Source: Candidatus Aenigmatarchaeota archaeon | GTDB lineage: Archaea > Aenigmatarchaeota > Aenigmatarchaeia > CG10238-14 > SpSt-28 | Assembly: GCA_025058985.1 (NCBI GenBank) | Contig: JANXEB010000111.1 | Location: forward strand, 1-6,320 | Reading direction: 5' to 3' | Length of the DNA: 6,320 nt | Shown: positions 1 through 5,930 of the stretch, piece after piece | Layout: each line of letters starts with the position of its first letter | How positions within the stretch are numbered: the stretch's first letter is position 1 | The notes under the pieces: generated by a model | What the model saw: only the letters and a program-made list of their open reading frames with translations | Told to the model about the DNA's origin: nothing | Database searches by the model: none | Made by a program: the position numbers and the translations under genes

Positions 1-705
1 AAAAAAATTATAGAAAAAATAAGAGAAACTAGTTGGTATGTGGAACCATTTGATTTGCAACTAGGAAAGAATTTGTTGGAGAATATCAGAATTTTTGATT
101 TAGGAAACTATAACGTTTTTGAGGTTGGAAAAAAAGTGAAAAAAATCCTCGAAATAAAAAAAACGCCACTCATATTCAGTAATTCTCATCTATCAACTTA
201 CTATGTCTTAAAATCTATTCCTAATAAACCAAATATTTTAATTTTTGATGCTCATTTAGATTTAAAAAGTCAATACAAAGATAAAAAAATTTACGGAAAT
301 AGACACTTAAACGATGCCACATGGCTTAGAAGAAGTATGGAGAAAGGTTTAGTTTCTAATGTATTTTTCTTCGGAGCTAGATCTTGTGACGAAGATGAGT
401 ATGAATTTATAAAATTAAAAAAGATAAAAATAGTTAAAAAATTTATGAAAAAAGGGATGAACAATCTTTACATTTCCTTTGACTTCGATGTTTATGATCC
501 TTCGCTCATTAGCTCTACAGAATATCCTGAACCAAATGGTATAAACTTTGAAGACATTAGAAATTTTCTTGAAAAATCTAAACTAAAAGCCTTTATCTTA
601 GATTTTTGTTTAATGAACCTTTCCAGAAGTTTAAGTAATGAAGAAGCTTTTTTAATAGTAAAAACTATTTTTGAATTTTTAAGTAAAATTAATTTATGCC
701 TGTAA
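1..705 (+). CDS. Ureohydrolase (arginase/agmatinase family) protein, 5' end outside window
   Basis: Manganese-dependent ureohydrolase fold; family members hydrolyse guanidino compounds such as agmatine or arginine, releasing urea. The frame is open from base 1, and residues before the GTG at 40 (ETSWYVEPFD and following) match the family segment REAS-x-N-x-E-x-Y, so the true start lies upstream and about 40-60 residues are missing. Numbering from base 1, the metal ligands are all present: H63 (NSHLS), D83/H85/D87 (DAHLDL) and D161/D163 (SFDFDVYDP). The active-site His is H102, followed by a TWLRR segment, and YPEPNG replaces the usual TPEPGG. The late DVVEVNP motif reads DFCLMNL, so the Glu that contacts the guanidinium in arginases appears to be Leu204. 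Cytosolic; no signal or membrane segment. Its end overlaps the next gene by 10 bases, so it is probably the same operon. An agmatinase is the nearest guess; substrate unsure. Confidence 0.85.
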   Translation, partial: KKIIEKIRETSWYVEPFDLQLGKNLLENIRIFDLGNYNVFEVGKKVKKILEIKKTPLIFSNSHLSTYYVLKSIPNKPNILIFDAHLDLKSQYKDKKIYGNRHLNDATWLRRSMEKGLVSNVFFFGARSCDEDEYEFIKLKKIKIVKKFMKKGMNNLYISFDFDVYDPSLISSTEYPEPNGINFEDIRNFLEKSKLKAFILDFCLMNLSRSLSNEEAFLIVKTIFEFLSKINLCL

Positions 706-2453
706 AGTTTTTCATAACTCCTACAATGGGAGAAGATGTTGTAGAAGCACTTGGATTCGGAGAAGGTTTGAACATCCTACCACCTTTGGCTATGGAGAAA
801 ATAAATCCTACATTAAAAGTTGGGAGTGGAAGTGCTTTATTTTTCAAAACCGTTGGTTTTTTTAGAAGAAATGGTTTTGAAATCTATAAGATCGAGGATT
901 CTGTAGAAATAACACCGCTCTTTCCAGCATACAATTCTATAATAAAAGAAAAGGAGCAAATAATTGCTCAAATAAAACAACATTTAGTTAGTATATCAAC
1001 AGCTATAGCGGATGTAGATTTGATAAAACATGATTTGAGAAAATATAAAGAATTTGTCATACTTTTAAAAAACATTAAAAAAGGTAAAGAATTAATTAAA
1101 CAAGGTAAAATAGAAGAAGGTGAGAAAATCTTTAAACGTGCTGATCAGTCTCTGCGCTCTATTTTCATTGATCAGGTAGATGTTCATACTGGAGAAACTG
1201 TAGCATTAAAGTTAATTGCTCCTAGATGGCCTACTATTATCTCAGATTTTATGAAACTATCTGATGAAGATAAAGATCCTGAGCAAATAAAAAAGAAATA
1301 TGACGTATCTGAAGCTGAAGGTGTTGTTCTAGCAACCAAAAACAAGCTCTACTTAGAGTGGAGAGATAACTTATTTGGAAAAGCTGTTGAAGAAAGGTTT
1401 AAAGAGTTAGTTAAACTAGTGGAAATGAGAAAAAAATCTGTTGAAGAATACAAAAACATGTGTAGACCATTAGTTTCAAGATATTTGGCTATAAAAGAAA
1501 TGACCTCTCCAAGAGTTTACACTATACCTGCTCTAAAACACAGCACACAAGCTACTATGATTGATAAAACTCTAATGTATGCTTGGAAACCTATCTTACC
1601 AAAAGAGTTAGCAAAAGAAAGTAGAGTTATGTTCGAACATGTAAATGCTGGTTTACCTACTAACATTATTAAAGGAGTAGGTTTTTTTGATGAAGAAATA
1701 GAATTCATTAAAAAAGAGCTCAAAAAATCTACCGAAAAACTCTCATCAGAAGAAGTTTTCTTTTTAGAAAATGGGAGATTAGAATCTTTGCCAATAGAAC
1801 CATCGATAGATAATGTAGTTAGATCCGGAATAAAACTAATAGAAAAAGAATATGGTGTAGAACTAAATCCTTTAGATATATTTAAAGCTAGATTAAAGTT
1901 ACTTCAAACTTTAAAGCAAGCTATATACCAACAAACAAGAGAAACGTGGCCATATAGTGAATACTATGTATTCTTAGAAATTCCTATCGAAAGAGTTCAT
2001 GGAAGGTTACCGAATGGTGCAGAAGTAGAGGATGTTACAATAGAACTTAAAGCATATTTGAGGACTCAAAATTTGATTATTCTTCAAAACTTAGAACTAA
2101 TAGCAATAGAAAAAAGTGCTGATAAATTTATAAAACAAATGCTTGGAGAACTGGGGGTTAGTGGAGAAGAAATAGATGAAATAATTGCCAAGGAACTTGG
2201 GGAAGAGTATAAAAAATTTAAAATAGATGTTTACAGAAAGCATTACTTACTACATCAAAAAATTAGAAATACAATAAGAAAATTTTTAGCGACTCTTGGC
2301 CTAACTCGTTATTTTCCGTTAAGCTTGACAAAAATAGGACCTTACGAGCATCATTTATCCAAATACTTAGGAACCTACATAATTCCTGAAGTTATAAACG
2401 TGTTTAAAAGAGTGGTGAATATGTATAAATCATTCTTAGGAGTGCCTACTTAA
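696..2453 (+). CDS. Large protein of unknown function, 585 aa
   Basis: I do not recognise this family. The protein is soluble-looking, rich in Lys, Glu and Ile/Leu, with no signal peptide, no membrane segment and a single Cys (C256), so it has no zinc ribbon. An ordered N-terminal part (1-75, with GEGLNILPP and GSGSALFFKTVGFFRRNGF) leads into a charged, probably helical stretch (80-155). Next comes a compact segment rich in distinctive residues (VDVHTGETVALKLIAPRWPT, 161-180), a second long helix (229-256), a segment 256-305, a beta-like stretch (423-470, with a GRLPNGAEVEDV hairpin) and a helical C-terminus. No P-loop, GxGxxG or clear catalytic triad is visible. The ATG overlaps the end of the ureohydrolase gene by 10 bases; no Shine-Dalgarno is seen. 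The stop lies two bases before the TIM-barrel gene, so the two are almost surely co-transcribed and perhaps form a complex (inference). Confidence 0.9.
   Translation: MPVKFFITPTMGEDVVEALGFGEGLNILPPLAMEKINPTLKVGSGSALFFKTVGFFRRNGFEIYKIEDSVEITPLFPAYNSIIKEKEQIIAQIKQHLVSISTAIADVDLIKHDLRKYKEFVILLKNIKKGKELIKQGKIEEGEKIFKRADQSLRSIFIDQVDVHTGETVALKLIAPRWPTIISDFMKLSDEDKDPEQIKKKYDVSEAEGVVLATKNKLYLEWRDNLFGKAVEERFKELVKLVEMRKKSVEEYKNMCRPLVSRYLAIKEMTSPRVYTIPALKHSTQATMIDKTLMYAWKPILPKELAKESRVMFEHVNAGLPTNIIKGVGFFDEEIEFIKKELKKSTEKLSSEEVFFLENGRLESLPIEPSIDNVVRSGIKLIEKEYGVELNPLDIFKARLKLLQTLKQAIYQQTRETWPYSEYYVFLEIPIERVHGRLPNGAEVEDVTIELKAYLRTQNLIILQNLELIAIEKSADKFIKQMLGELGVSGEEIDEIIAKELGEEYKKFKIDVYRKHYLLHQKIRNTIRKFLATLGLTRYFPLSLTKIGPYEHHLSKYLGTYIIPEVINVFKRVVNMYKSFLGVPT
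2438..2442 (+). promoter_or_regulatory. Possible Shine-Dalgarno (AGGAG) for the TIM-barrel gene
   Basis: AGGAG lies inside the last codons of the upstream gene, 13 bases before the ATG at 2456. The spacing is longer than usual, so it may help re-initiation after the stop at 2451-2453, which is only two bases before the ATG. Other starts in the window show no convincing Shine-Dalgarno. Confidence 0.3.
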
Positions 2454-2455
2454 AA

Positions 2456-4231
2456 ATGAGTTATATAATAGGAGTTTCCAGTGGTTTTTGGGGAATAGCT
2501 AGACAAAGAGGTTCTCAAGAATCTTTATCTACGTTAGGTTTTTATAGAAAAGCTATGCAAGCAATCACAAAAGGAGTTAATTTTGTTCAAATAGATATTG
2601 ACAACATTTCTGAATTCCAAGAAATAGACCTTATAAAAAAGATGGAAGACGTGAAAAAAATGGGTATTGAATATGGTTTTCATGCAGAAACTGCAGCATG
2701 GAGTGGTAGAGCAGAGCATTTTCTACTAGATTCGTCTATAGAGGAAGATTATATATTGACACACAAAAGAATAGAATATGTAATTGATAAGAGCGGTATG
2801 ATAGGTGCTAAATTCATAGTTTATCACGCTTCCGAAACTCCCGGGTATCTGGAAATGGGCAGGGATTTGAGATCTACTAGAGTTGTCGATTTCTTCGGAA
2901 GACCTTTACATGAATTTCTAGAGAATCTACATTCTGACATAAAAGAGAAATTACTAGATTGGTGCGTGAGAAGAAAGGAAGTAATGGAAAGGATTTGGAG
3001 AGGTAGATTTAGGACTAGTGATTTTAACGAAGCAGTAGAAGAAACTATTAAAACAATAGAAAACTTACTAACTCGTGGAGATGTGAGAAACGTTCCAGAA
3101 AAAATTGTTACAGAATTCAGAAAAAGAGGAGAAGAAATACTTAACGAAAAAAGGAAAAAGGATCCTAATGCAATCTTGACAGATGAAGATATTAGAAAAA
3201 TTATTGACGGAATGAAACCTCTAATAAAAACTGAATCTGAAAAAATGGTAAAGGAGGAATTTATAGAAGATTTACTCAACTTTTCTAAAAGAAGTGATTT
3301 ATCTTATGGAACAGAGAGAATTCCATACCTAGTCGTAGCCAAATACATGGAATTAACTAATGATAGTTTGTTTAAAAATATTGTAAAAGCTTCTGTTTCT
3401 TATTATTCAAAACTAGAAAATAAAACGGAGGAAGAGTTTTTATCCTCAAAAAACATCAAAAAACTTAGCTTAGATGATGATAATTTTTTAAGGGAATATA
3501 AACTATGGGTACCTGCTGTTTCAGCCAAGTACATATGGGGACACTTCAATAAAGATAATGGAAAGCTTAAAAATCTAGTTAAAAAAAACAACCTATTCAT
3601 AGCGCTAGAAACGGCAATGGGTGAAGAAGAAAAGTTAAGATTGGCTAATCCATTACACATTTATTATTTAGTAAAAGAATTGGGTGAAAACTTTTCCATA
3701 GCTTTGGATTTGGAGCATATTCTAGGAGCAAATATAAATCCAGAAATAGTTATTGATCTATTACCAGAAGATGCTGGAAAATTCATAAGAGTTATACACT
3801 CTGGTCATCCATCGTCACTACAGCCAGCACATTTAAGAATAGCTCTAGGATCTGAAGAGCAAATGTACTTGTATAAAATCTATTACAGGTTAAGAAAAAA
3901 AGGAATGGGGAAAGAGAATGATTGCTATTTAATTTTTGAAAGAGGTGAAGAAAGTGAATTCCAAGAATCCATACAAAGCCTAAGAATTATAAAAGAGTTT
4001 TTGGAAAAAGATATAGAACCTGAGAAAGTCTTTAAAGATCCTAAGTTCTTTGGTATTGATGTTGGAGAGTTCAAAGCTGTTGAAAGACAAATCAGAATAA
4101 TAAAAGAGCACGCATTAGATCCTATACATGGATTAATAGTTGTAAGTGAGGAAACACATGGTCAGTTGGGGAAATTAGCACTAGAAAAGGGGAAAAGACC
4201 AGAAGAGTGGCTAAGGGAAAGATATAGATAA
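2456..4231 (+). CDS. Xylose isomerase-like/AP endonuclease 2-type TIM-barrel protein with large insertion
   Basis: A TIM barrel related to endonuclease IV and sugar isomerases. The first strand is IIGVSS, so the ATG at 2456 is a natural start. Compared from memory with E. coli endonuclease IV, the metal ligands fall in order: H76 (GFHAE), H124 (VYHASETPG), E385 (ALETAMG), D418 and H421 (DLEH, the same D-x-x-H spacing), H448 (VIHSGHP), H459 (PAHLRIALG) and E495 (FERGE). Only the Asp of the D-x-H pair is lost (P457). Between H124 and E385 there are about 260 residues where endonuclease IV has about 35. This is a charged, mostly helical insertion (about 135-365). A C-terminal tail (about 530-591) is also extra. 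No signal or membrane segment. Function could be AP-site or other phosphodiester cleavage, or sugar/polyol isomerisation; the fold and metal site are much surer than the reaction. It follows the 585-residue gene by two bases, and its 3' end overlaps nop10 on the other strand. Confidence 0.85.
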   Translation: MSYIIGVSSGFWGIARQRGSQESLSTLGFYRKAMQAITKGVNFVQIDIDNISEFQEIDLIKKMEDVKKMGIEYGFHAETAAWSGRAEHFLLDSSIEEDYILTHKRIEYVIDKSGMIGAKFIVYHASETPGYLEMGRDLRSTRVVDFFGRPLHEFLENLHSDIKEKLLDWCVRRKEVMERIWRGRFRTSDFNEAVEETIKTIENLLTRGDVRNVPEKIVTEFRKRGEEILNEKRKKDPNAILTDEDIRKIIDGMKPLIKTESEKMVKEEFIEDLLNFSKRSDLSYGTERIPYLVVAKYMELTNDSLFKNIVKASVSYYSKLENKTEEEFLSSKNIKKLSLDDDNFLREYKLWVPAVSAKYIWGHFNKDNGKLKNLVKKNNLFIALETAMGEEEKLRLANPLHIYYLVKELGENFSIALDLEHILGANINPEIVIDLLPEDAGKFIRVIHSGHPSSLQPAHLRIALGSEEQMYLYKIYYRLRKKGMGKENDCYLIFERGEESEFQESIQSLRIIKEFLEKDIEPEKVFKDPKFFGIDVGEFKAVERQIRIIKEHALDPIHGLIVVSEETHGQLGKLALEKGKRPEEWLRERYR

Positions 4232-4330
4232 ACTAGATTTCGGTGGATGTGCTTCTTTCGTTTCTCCACCACATTTTTTGCACTTATTTTTCAAAGTATA
4301 AAGATTGCAGTTCTGGCAGTATTTTATCAT
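4211..4330 (-). CDS. nop10: Nop10, box H/ACA ribonucleoprotein subunit, shortened C-terminus
   Basis: A 39-residue protein with the zinc ribbon of Nop10: C5-x2-C8 (YCQNCNLYTL), C17-x2-C20 (CKKCGGET) and the hallmark KEAHPPK at 25-31. Nop10 binds the pseudouridine synthase Cbf5 and helps guide-RNA-directed pseudouridylation of rRNA. The ATG overlaps the trkA stop as ATGA, so the two are translated from one message. Archaeal Nop10 usually continues after HPP with an FSPEDxYxxYRR helix to about 55-60 residues. Here it ends with SSLSISFP and a TAG, and no other frame restores that helix. The last 21 bases lie antisense to the end of the TIM-barrel gene. Either the C-terminal helix was lost when the convergent gene closed in, or the remainder is a chance tail. 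The family call is firm; full function is uncertain. Confidence 0.85.
   Translation of the reverse strand: MIKYCQNCNLYTLKNKCKKCGGETKEAHPPKSSLSISFP
4274..4291 (+). terminator. T-rich stretch after the three-gene operon
   Basis: Two T tracts (T6 at 4274-4279, T5 at 4287-4291) start about 40 bases after the TIM-barrel stop. Archaeal RNA polymerase often stops at such tracts without a hairpin. They lie antisense to nop10 and also reflect its Lys codons, so the call is weak. Confidence 0.3.
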
Positions 4331-4971
4331 CTTAACTTATCTAAAAGAGTTTTAGTATCCAGAGTAGAAAATAAAAAAATAGTATCGTCCTCTTCTACAA
4401 TAGATTTTTCGAAAGCTACCTCCCCATTCTTTTTAACTAAAAACAAAGCTCTATAACCTCTGCCACTAATTTTCTCAATGCCTTTACCAATTATATTCAG
4501 AAGCTTACTTGCCTTTATACCAACGATTTTTTTGCTTTCATCTATTTTTATTAGCTTCAATAGCTCTATATCTCTGAGCATTTCTAATAAATAATGTGCC
4601 ATAGTTTCTTCAGGACTAAAACTGAAAAAATTGGTCATACCCATTTTTATTAAAAATGGTACTATTCTTTTTTCTCTTACTCTTATAAAAATTTTTTTCA
4701 CTCCATATTCCTTAGCAAGTAAGGCAACAAACGTATTAACAGATTCTTCTGAAGTTGCACAAACCACTGCATCCGCTTCTTTTATACCAGCTTCTTCTAG
4801 TATCAAAGTATCCATAGCATCTCCACTAATTACCTCTATCCCGTATTCCTCCTTTATTGTTTTTGCAATCTCTTCGTTTTTCTCAATTAGAGAAACCTTA
4901 AAACCGTTGTCTAAAAGTAATTTAAGTAATGTTACTCCAAAAGTTCCTCCACCTACTATTAAAATCTTCAT
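4327..4971 (-). CDS. trkA: TrkA-type potassium transport regulator (RCK domain protein)
   Basis: Peripheral cytoplasmic subunit that gates a Trk/Ktr K+ uptake channel in response to bound nucleotide. The N-terminal Rossmann (RCK_N) domain spans about 1-125: strand MKILIVGGGTFG gives the G7-x-G9-x-x-G12 dinucleotide loop, E30 closes strand 2 (LIEKNEE) where a ribose-binding acidic residue is expected, then SGDAMD (49-54) and ADAVVCATSEESVN. The C-terminal RCK_C (TrkA-C) domain follows from about 140, with VGIKASKLL and EEDDTIFLFS as typical elements. At 214 residues it is the usual single-unit size, not the doubled bacterial form. The start ATG sits directly before the first strand; there is no Shine-Dalgarno, so a leaderless message is possible. 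No trkH/ktrB channel gene is in the window. It is followed by nop10 with an ATGA overlap. Confidence 0.93.
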   Translation of the reverse strand: MKILIVGGGTFGVTLLKLLLDNGFKVSLIEKNEEIAKTIKEEYGIEVISGDAMDTLILEEAGIKEADAVVCATSEESVNTFVALLAKEYGVKKIFIRVREKRIVPFLIKMGMTNFFSFSPEETMAHYLLEMLRDIELLKLIKIDESKKIVGIKASKLLNIIGKGIEKISGRGYRALFLVKKNGEVAFEKSIVEEDDTIFLFSTLDTKTLLDKLR

Positions 4972-5082
4972 GATTTAAAATTATTTTATGAAAATAAAAA
5001 AAAGATTTTGGGGTAAAAAGCCATTCCTAAAGAAATTTAGAGTAATACTAAACAAGCTTTTTTACAAGAAAAAAATCAAGTA
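4972..5082. promoter_or_regulatory. Divergent promoter region between trkA and the HTH gene
   Basis: About 110 very AT-rich bases separate the two divergent starts. On the + strand TTTAAAAT at 4974-4981 resembles an archaeal TATA box; a start site about 25 bases on would give the HTH message a leader of roughly 75 bases. On the minus strand a T8 run followed by ATTTT lies 20-32 bases before the trkA ATG and could be the TATA element of a leaderless message. These are guesses from spacing and composition. The HTH regulator may bind here, as small archaeal regulators often control their own region. Confidence 0.35.
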
Positions 5083-5083
5083 A
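4988..5083 (+). CDS. Possible 31-residue Lys-rich micropeptide
   Basis: ATG at 4988 opens 31 codons ending in a TAA at 5081-5083 that overlaps the HTH start as TAATG, the kind of join used for coupled translation. The peptide is strongly basic, with 12 Lys and 2 Arg and no acidic residue, and contains hydrophobic runs (RFWGKKPFLKKF, VILNKLFY), so it could be a nucleic-acid-binding or membrane-active peptide or a leader peptide. Against it: a TATA-like TTTAAAAT at 4974-4981 would put the transcript start downstream of this ATG, no Shine-Dalgarno is seen, and AT-rich DNA gives Lys-rich ORFs by chance. I know no family for it. Confidence 0.25.
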   Translation: MKIKKRFWGKKPFLKKFRVILNKLFYKKKIK

Positions 5084-5370
5084 TGGACAGTGAAACATTC
5101 GTAAAAAAAGCACTACCAAAAATAAAAAAACTAATAGTAAAAACATTGTACAATAAACATAAGCTAACGCAAACTGAAATAGCCAACAAACTATACATAA
5201 GCCAAGCTTCTGTCTCATATTACATAAACGATTTAAGAGCTATTGGAAGTTTTGAAATGAATGAAAAAATCGTCAAAAGTATAGAAATTTTTGCAGATAG
5301 AATTACTAATGAAAAAATTTCTAAAAAAGATTTAGAAGAGTTCTATGAAGAAATTAGAAATTCCATATGA
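5083..5370 (+). CDS. Small helix-turn-helix transcriptional regulator (COG2522-like)
   Basis: A 95-residue DNA-binding protein. The HTH lies at about 26-52: LTQTEIANKLYISQASVSYY, with the Q-x-E-I-A helix, a turn at Y-I-S and the recognition helix QASVSYYINDLR. The pattern, including a start shaped like ALPKIKKLIVKTLY and a closing EEIRNSI, matches archaeal regulators of the COG2522 type. Those usually have a Cys pair near the end, which is replaced here by EEFYEEIR, so no C-terminal metal site is expected. The ATG at 5083 is the only sensible start: the frame is closed by a TAG at 5038 and has no other start codon. Its last 26 bases overlap the nuclease gene, so the two are probably co-transcribed and the regulator may control the nuclease, trkA or itself (inference). 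Confidence 0.85.
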   Translation: MDSETFVKKALPKIKKLIVKTLYNKHKLTQTEIANKLYISQASVSYYINDLRAIGSFEMNEKIVKSIEIFADRITNEKISKKDLEEFYEEIRNSI

Positions 5371-5824
5371 ATTAAAAGCTTTTATTTTATCTTTTTTAAT
5401 AACTCTTCTAATTTTTTTAGCTATTGGAAAAATGAAAAATCGAGCAGAAACCTATCGGGTAATAAAAATTTTAGATGGCGATACAATAATTTTAGAAAAT
5501 GGTGAAAAAGTTAGACTAATTGGTATCGATGCACCGGAAAAAAACGAGAAATGTTATGCAAGCGCAAAAAGCTTTCTTGAAGAAATTTTAAAGGATAAGA
5601 ACATTACCTTGGAGAAGGAATGGAAAGAGAGAGATAACTACAATAGATTGCTAAGACATGTTTATTTAGATGGTACATACATTAACTTGATGATGATAAA
5701 GTATGGATTAGCAACATACTATCCTACACAGTCTAAGTATTCGAAAATTCTACTAGAGGGAGAGAAAAAAGCTAAAGAAATGAGAATTGGTTGTCTGTGG
5801 GAAAATTTTAACGAAACTTCTTAA
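5345..5824 (+). CDS. Membrane-anchored staphylococcal-nuclease-like protein (thermonuclease)
   Basis: Calcium-dependent sugar-nonspecific nuclease of the SNase fold. Residues 10-28 (LKAFILSFLITLLIFLAIG) form a hydrophobic segment after a short charged start, with no clear cleavage site. The catalytic domain probably sits outside the membrane on an N-terminal anchor, although an uncleaved signal could also be read as a signal peptide. The OB-fold domain (37-153) has the full catalytic set relative to S. aureus nuclease: D46 in LDGDT (D21), R57 in VRLIG (R35), D62 and E65 in IDAPE (D40, E43) and R101 in NYNRLL (R87). C70 and C150 could form a disulfide outside the cell. At 159 residues it is a normal single-domain size. 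The ATG overlaps the HTH gene by 26 bases; the next in-frame Met (M30) would remove the anchor. A likely role is breakdown of external nucleic acid for nucleotide uptake. Confidence 0.92.
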   Translation: MKKLEIPYELKAFILSFLITLLIFLAIGKMKNRAETYRVIKILDGDTIILENGEKVRLIGIDAPEKNEKCYASAKSFLEEILKDKNITLEKEWKERDNYNRLLRHVYLDGTYINLMMIKYGLATYYPTQSKYSKILLEGEKKAKEMRIGCLWENFNETS

Positions 5825-5844
5825 TTGTTTTAATTTTAAATTAA
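5825..5844. terminator. AT-only palindrome between convergent nuclease gene and tRNA
   Basis: TTAATTT-T-AAATTAA (5830-5844) is a perfect 7-base inverted repeat lying exactly between the nuclease stop and the tRNA 3' end. On the + strand it is preceded by TTGTTTT, giving a T-rich stretch that could end nuclease transcription. The stem is A-T only and would be weak, so a role is uncertain; chance is possible in such AT-rich DNA. Confidence 0.3.
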
Positions 5845-5930
5845 TGCAGGGGGTGGGATTTGAACCCACGAAGGCACTAAGCCACTGGCACCTCAAGCCA
5901 GCGCCATTGACCAGGCTAGGCGACCCCTGC
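5845..5930 (-). tRNA. trnL: tRNA-Leu (anticodon GAG)
   Basis: A complete class II cloverleaf of 86 nt. The acceptor stem is GCAGGGG (5924-5930) paired with CCCCTGC (5846-5852), with discriminator A at 5845. D stem GCC/GGC; anticodon stem CTGGC/GCCAG with loop TTGAGGT, so the anticodon GAG (plus-strand positions 5892-5894) reads CUU and CUC Leu codons. A 15-nt variable arm with a GGC/GCC stem fits Leu, and the T arm is GTGGG-TTCAAAT-CCCAC. CCA is not encoded, as usual in many archaea, and there is no intron. The stems are nearly all G-C in an AT-rich region. The 5' end overlaps the rpl34e coding region by 15 bases, so the tRNA is either cut out of that message or starts at a promoter inside rpl34e; AAAAATAAT lies about 17-25 bases upstream, a little closer than a usual TATA box. 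Confidence 0.97.

Noticed and set aside
1261..1286. TGATGA followed by CTGA, resembling C and D boxes of a guide RNA
   Set aside because: Spacing is too short for a C/D box RNA with guide regions, and the stretch is ordinary coding sequence of the 585-residue protein.
2824..3279. 151-codon minus-strand ORF inside the TIM-barrel gene
   Set aside because: Ser/Phe-rich mirror of the helical charged insertion; no motif and no start signal. The same applies to the minus-strand ORFs at 1517-1723, 2534-2719 and 3403-3660.
4247..4456. 69-codon + strand ORF after the TIM-barrel gene
   Set aside because: Antisense to nop10 and the end of trkA, both of which have clear family motifs on the minus strand.
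4631..4978. 115-codon + strand ORF
   Set aside because: Exactly antisense to trkA, Ser/Ile-rich low-information translation; a shadow of the Lys/Glu-rich real gene.
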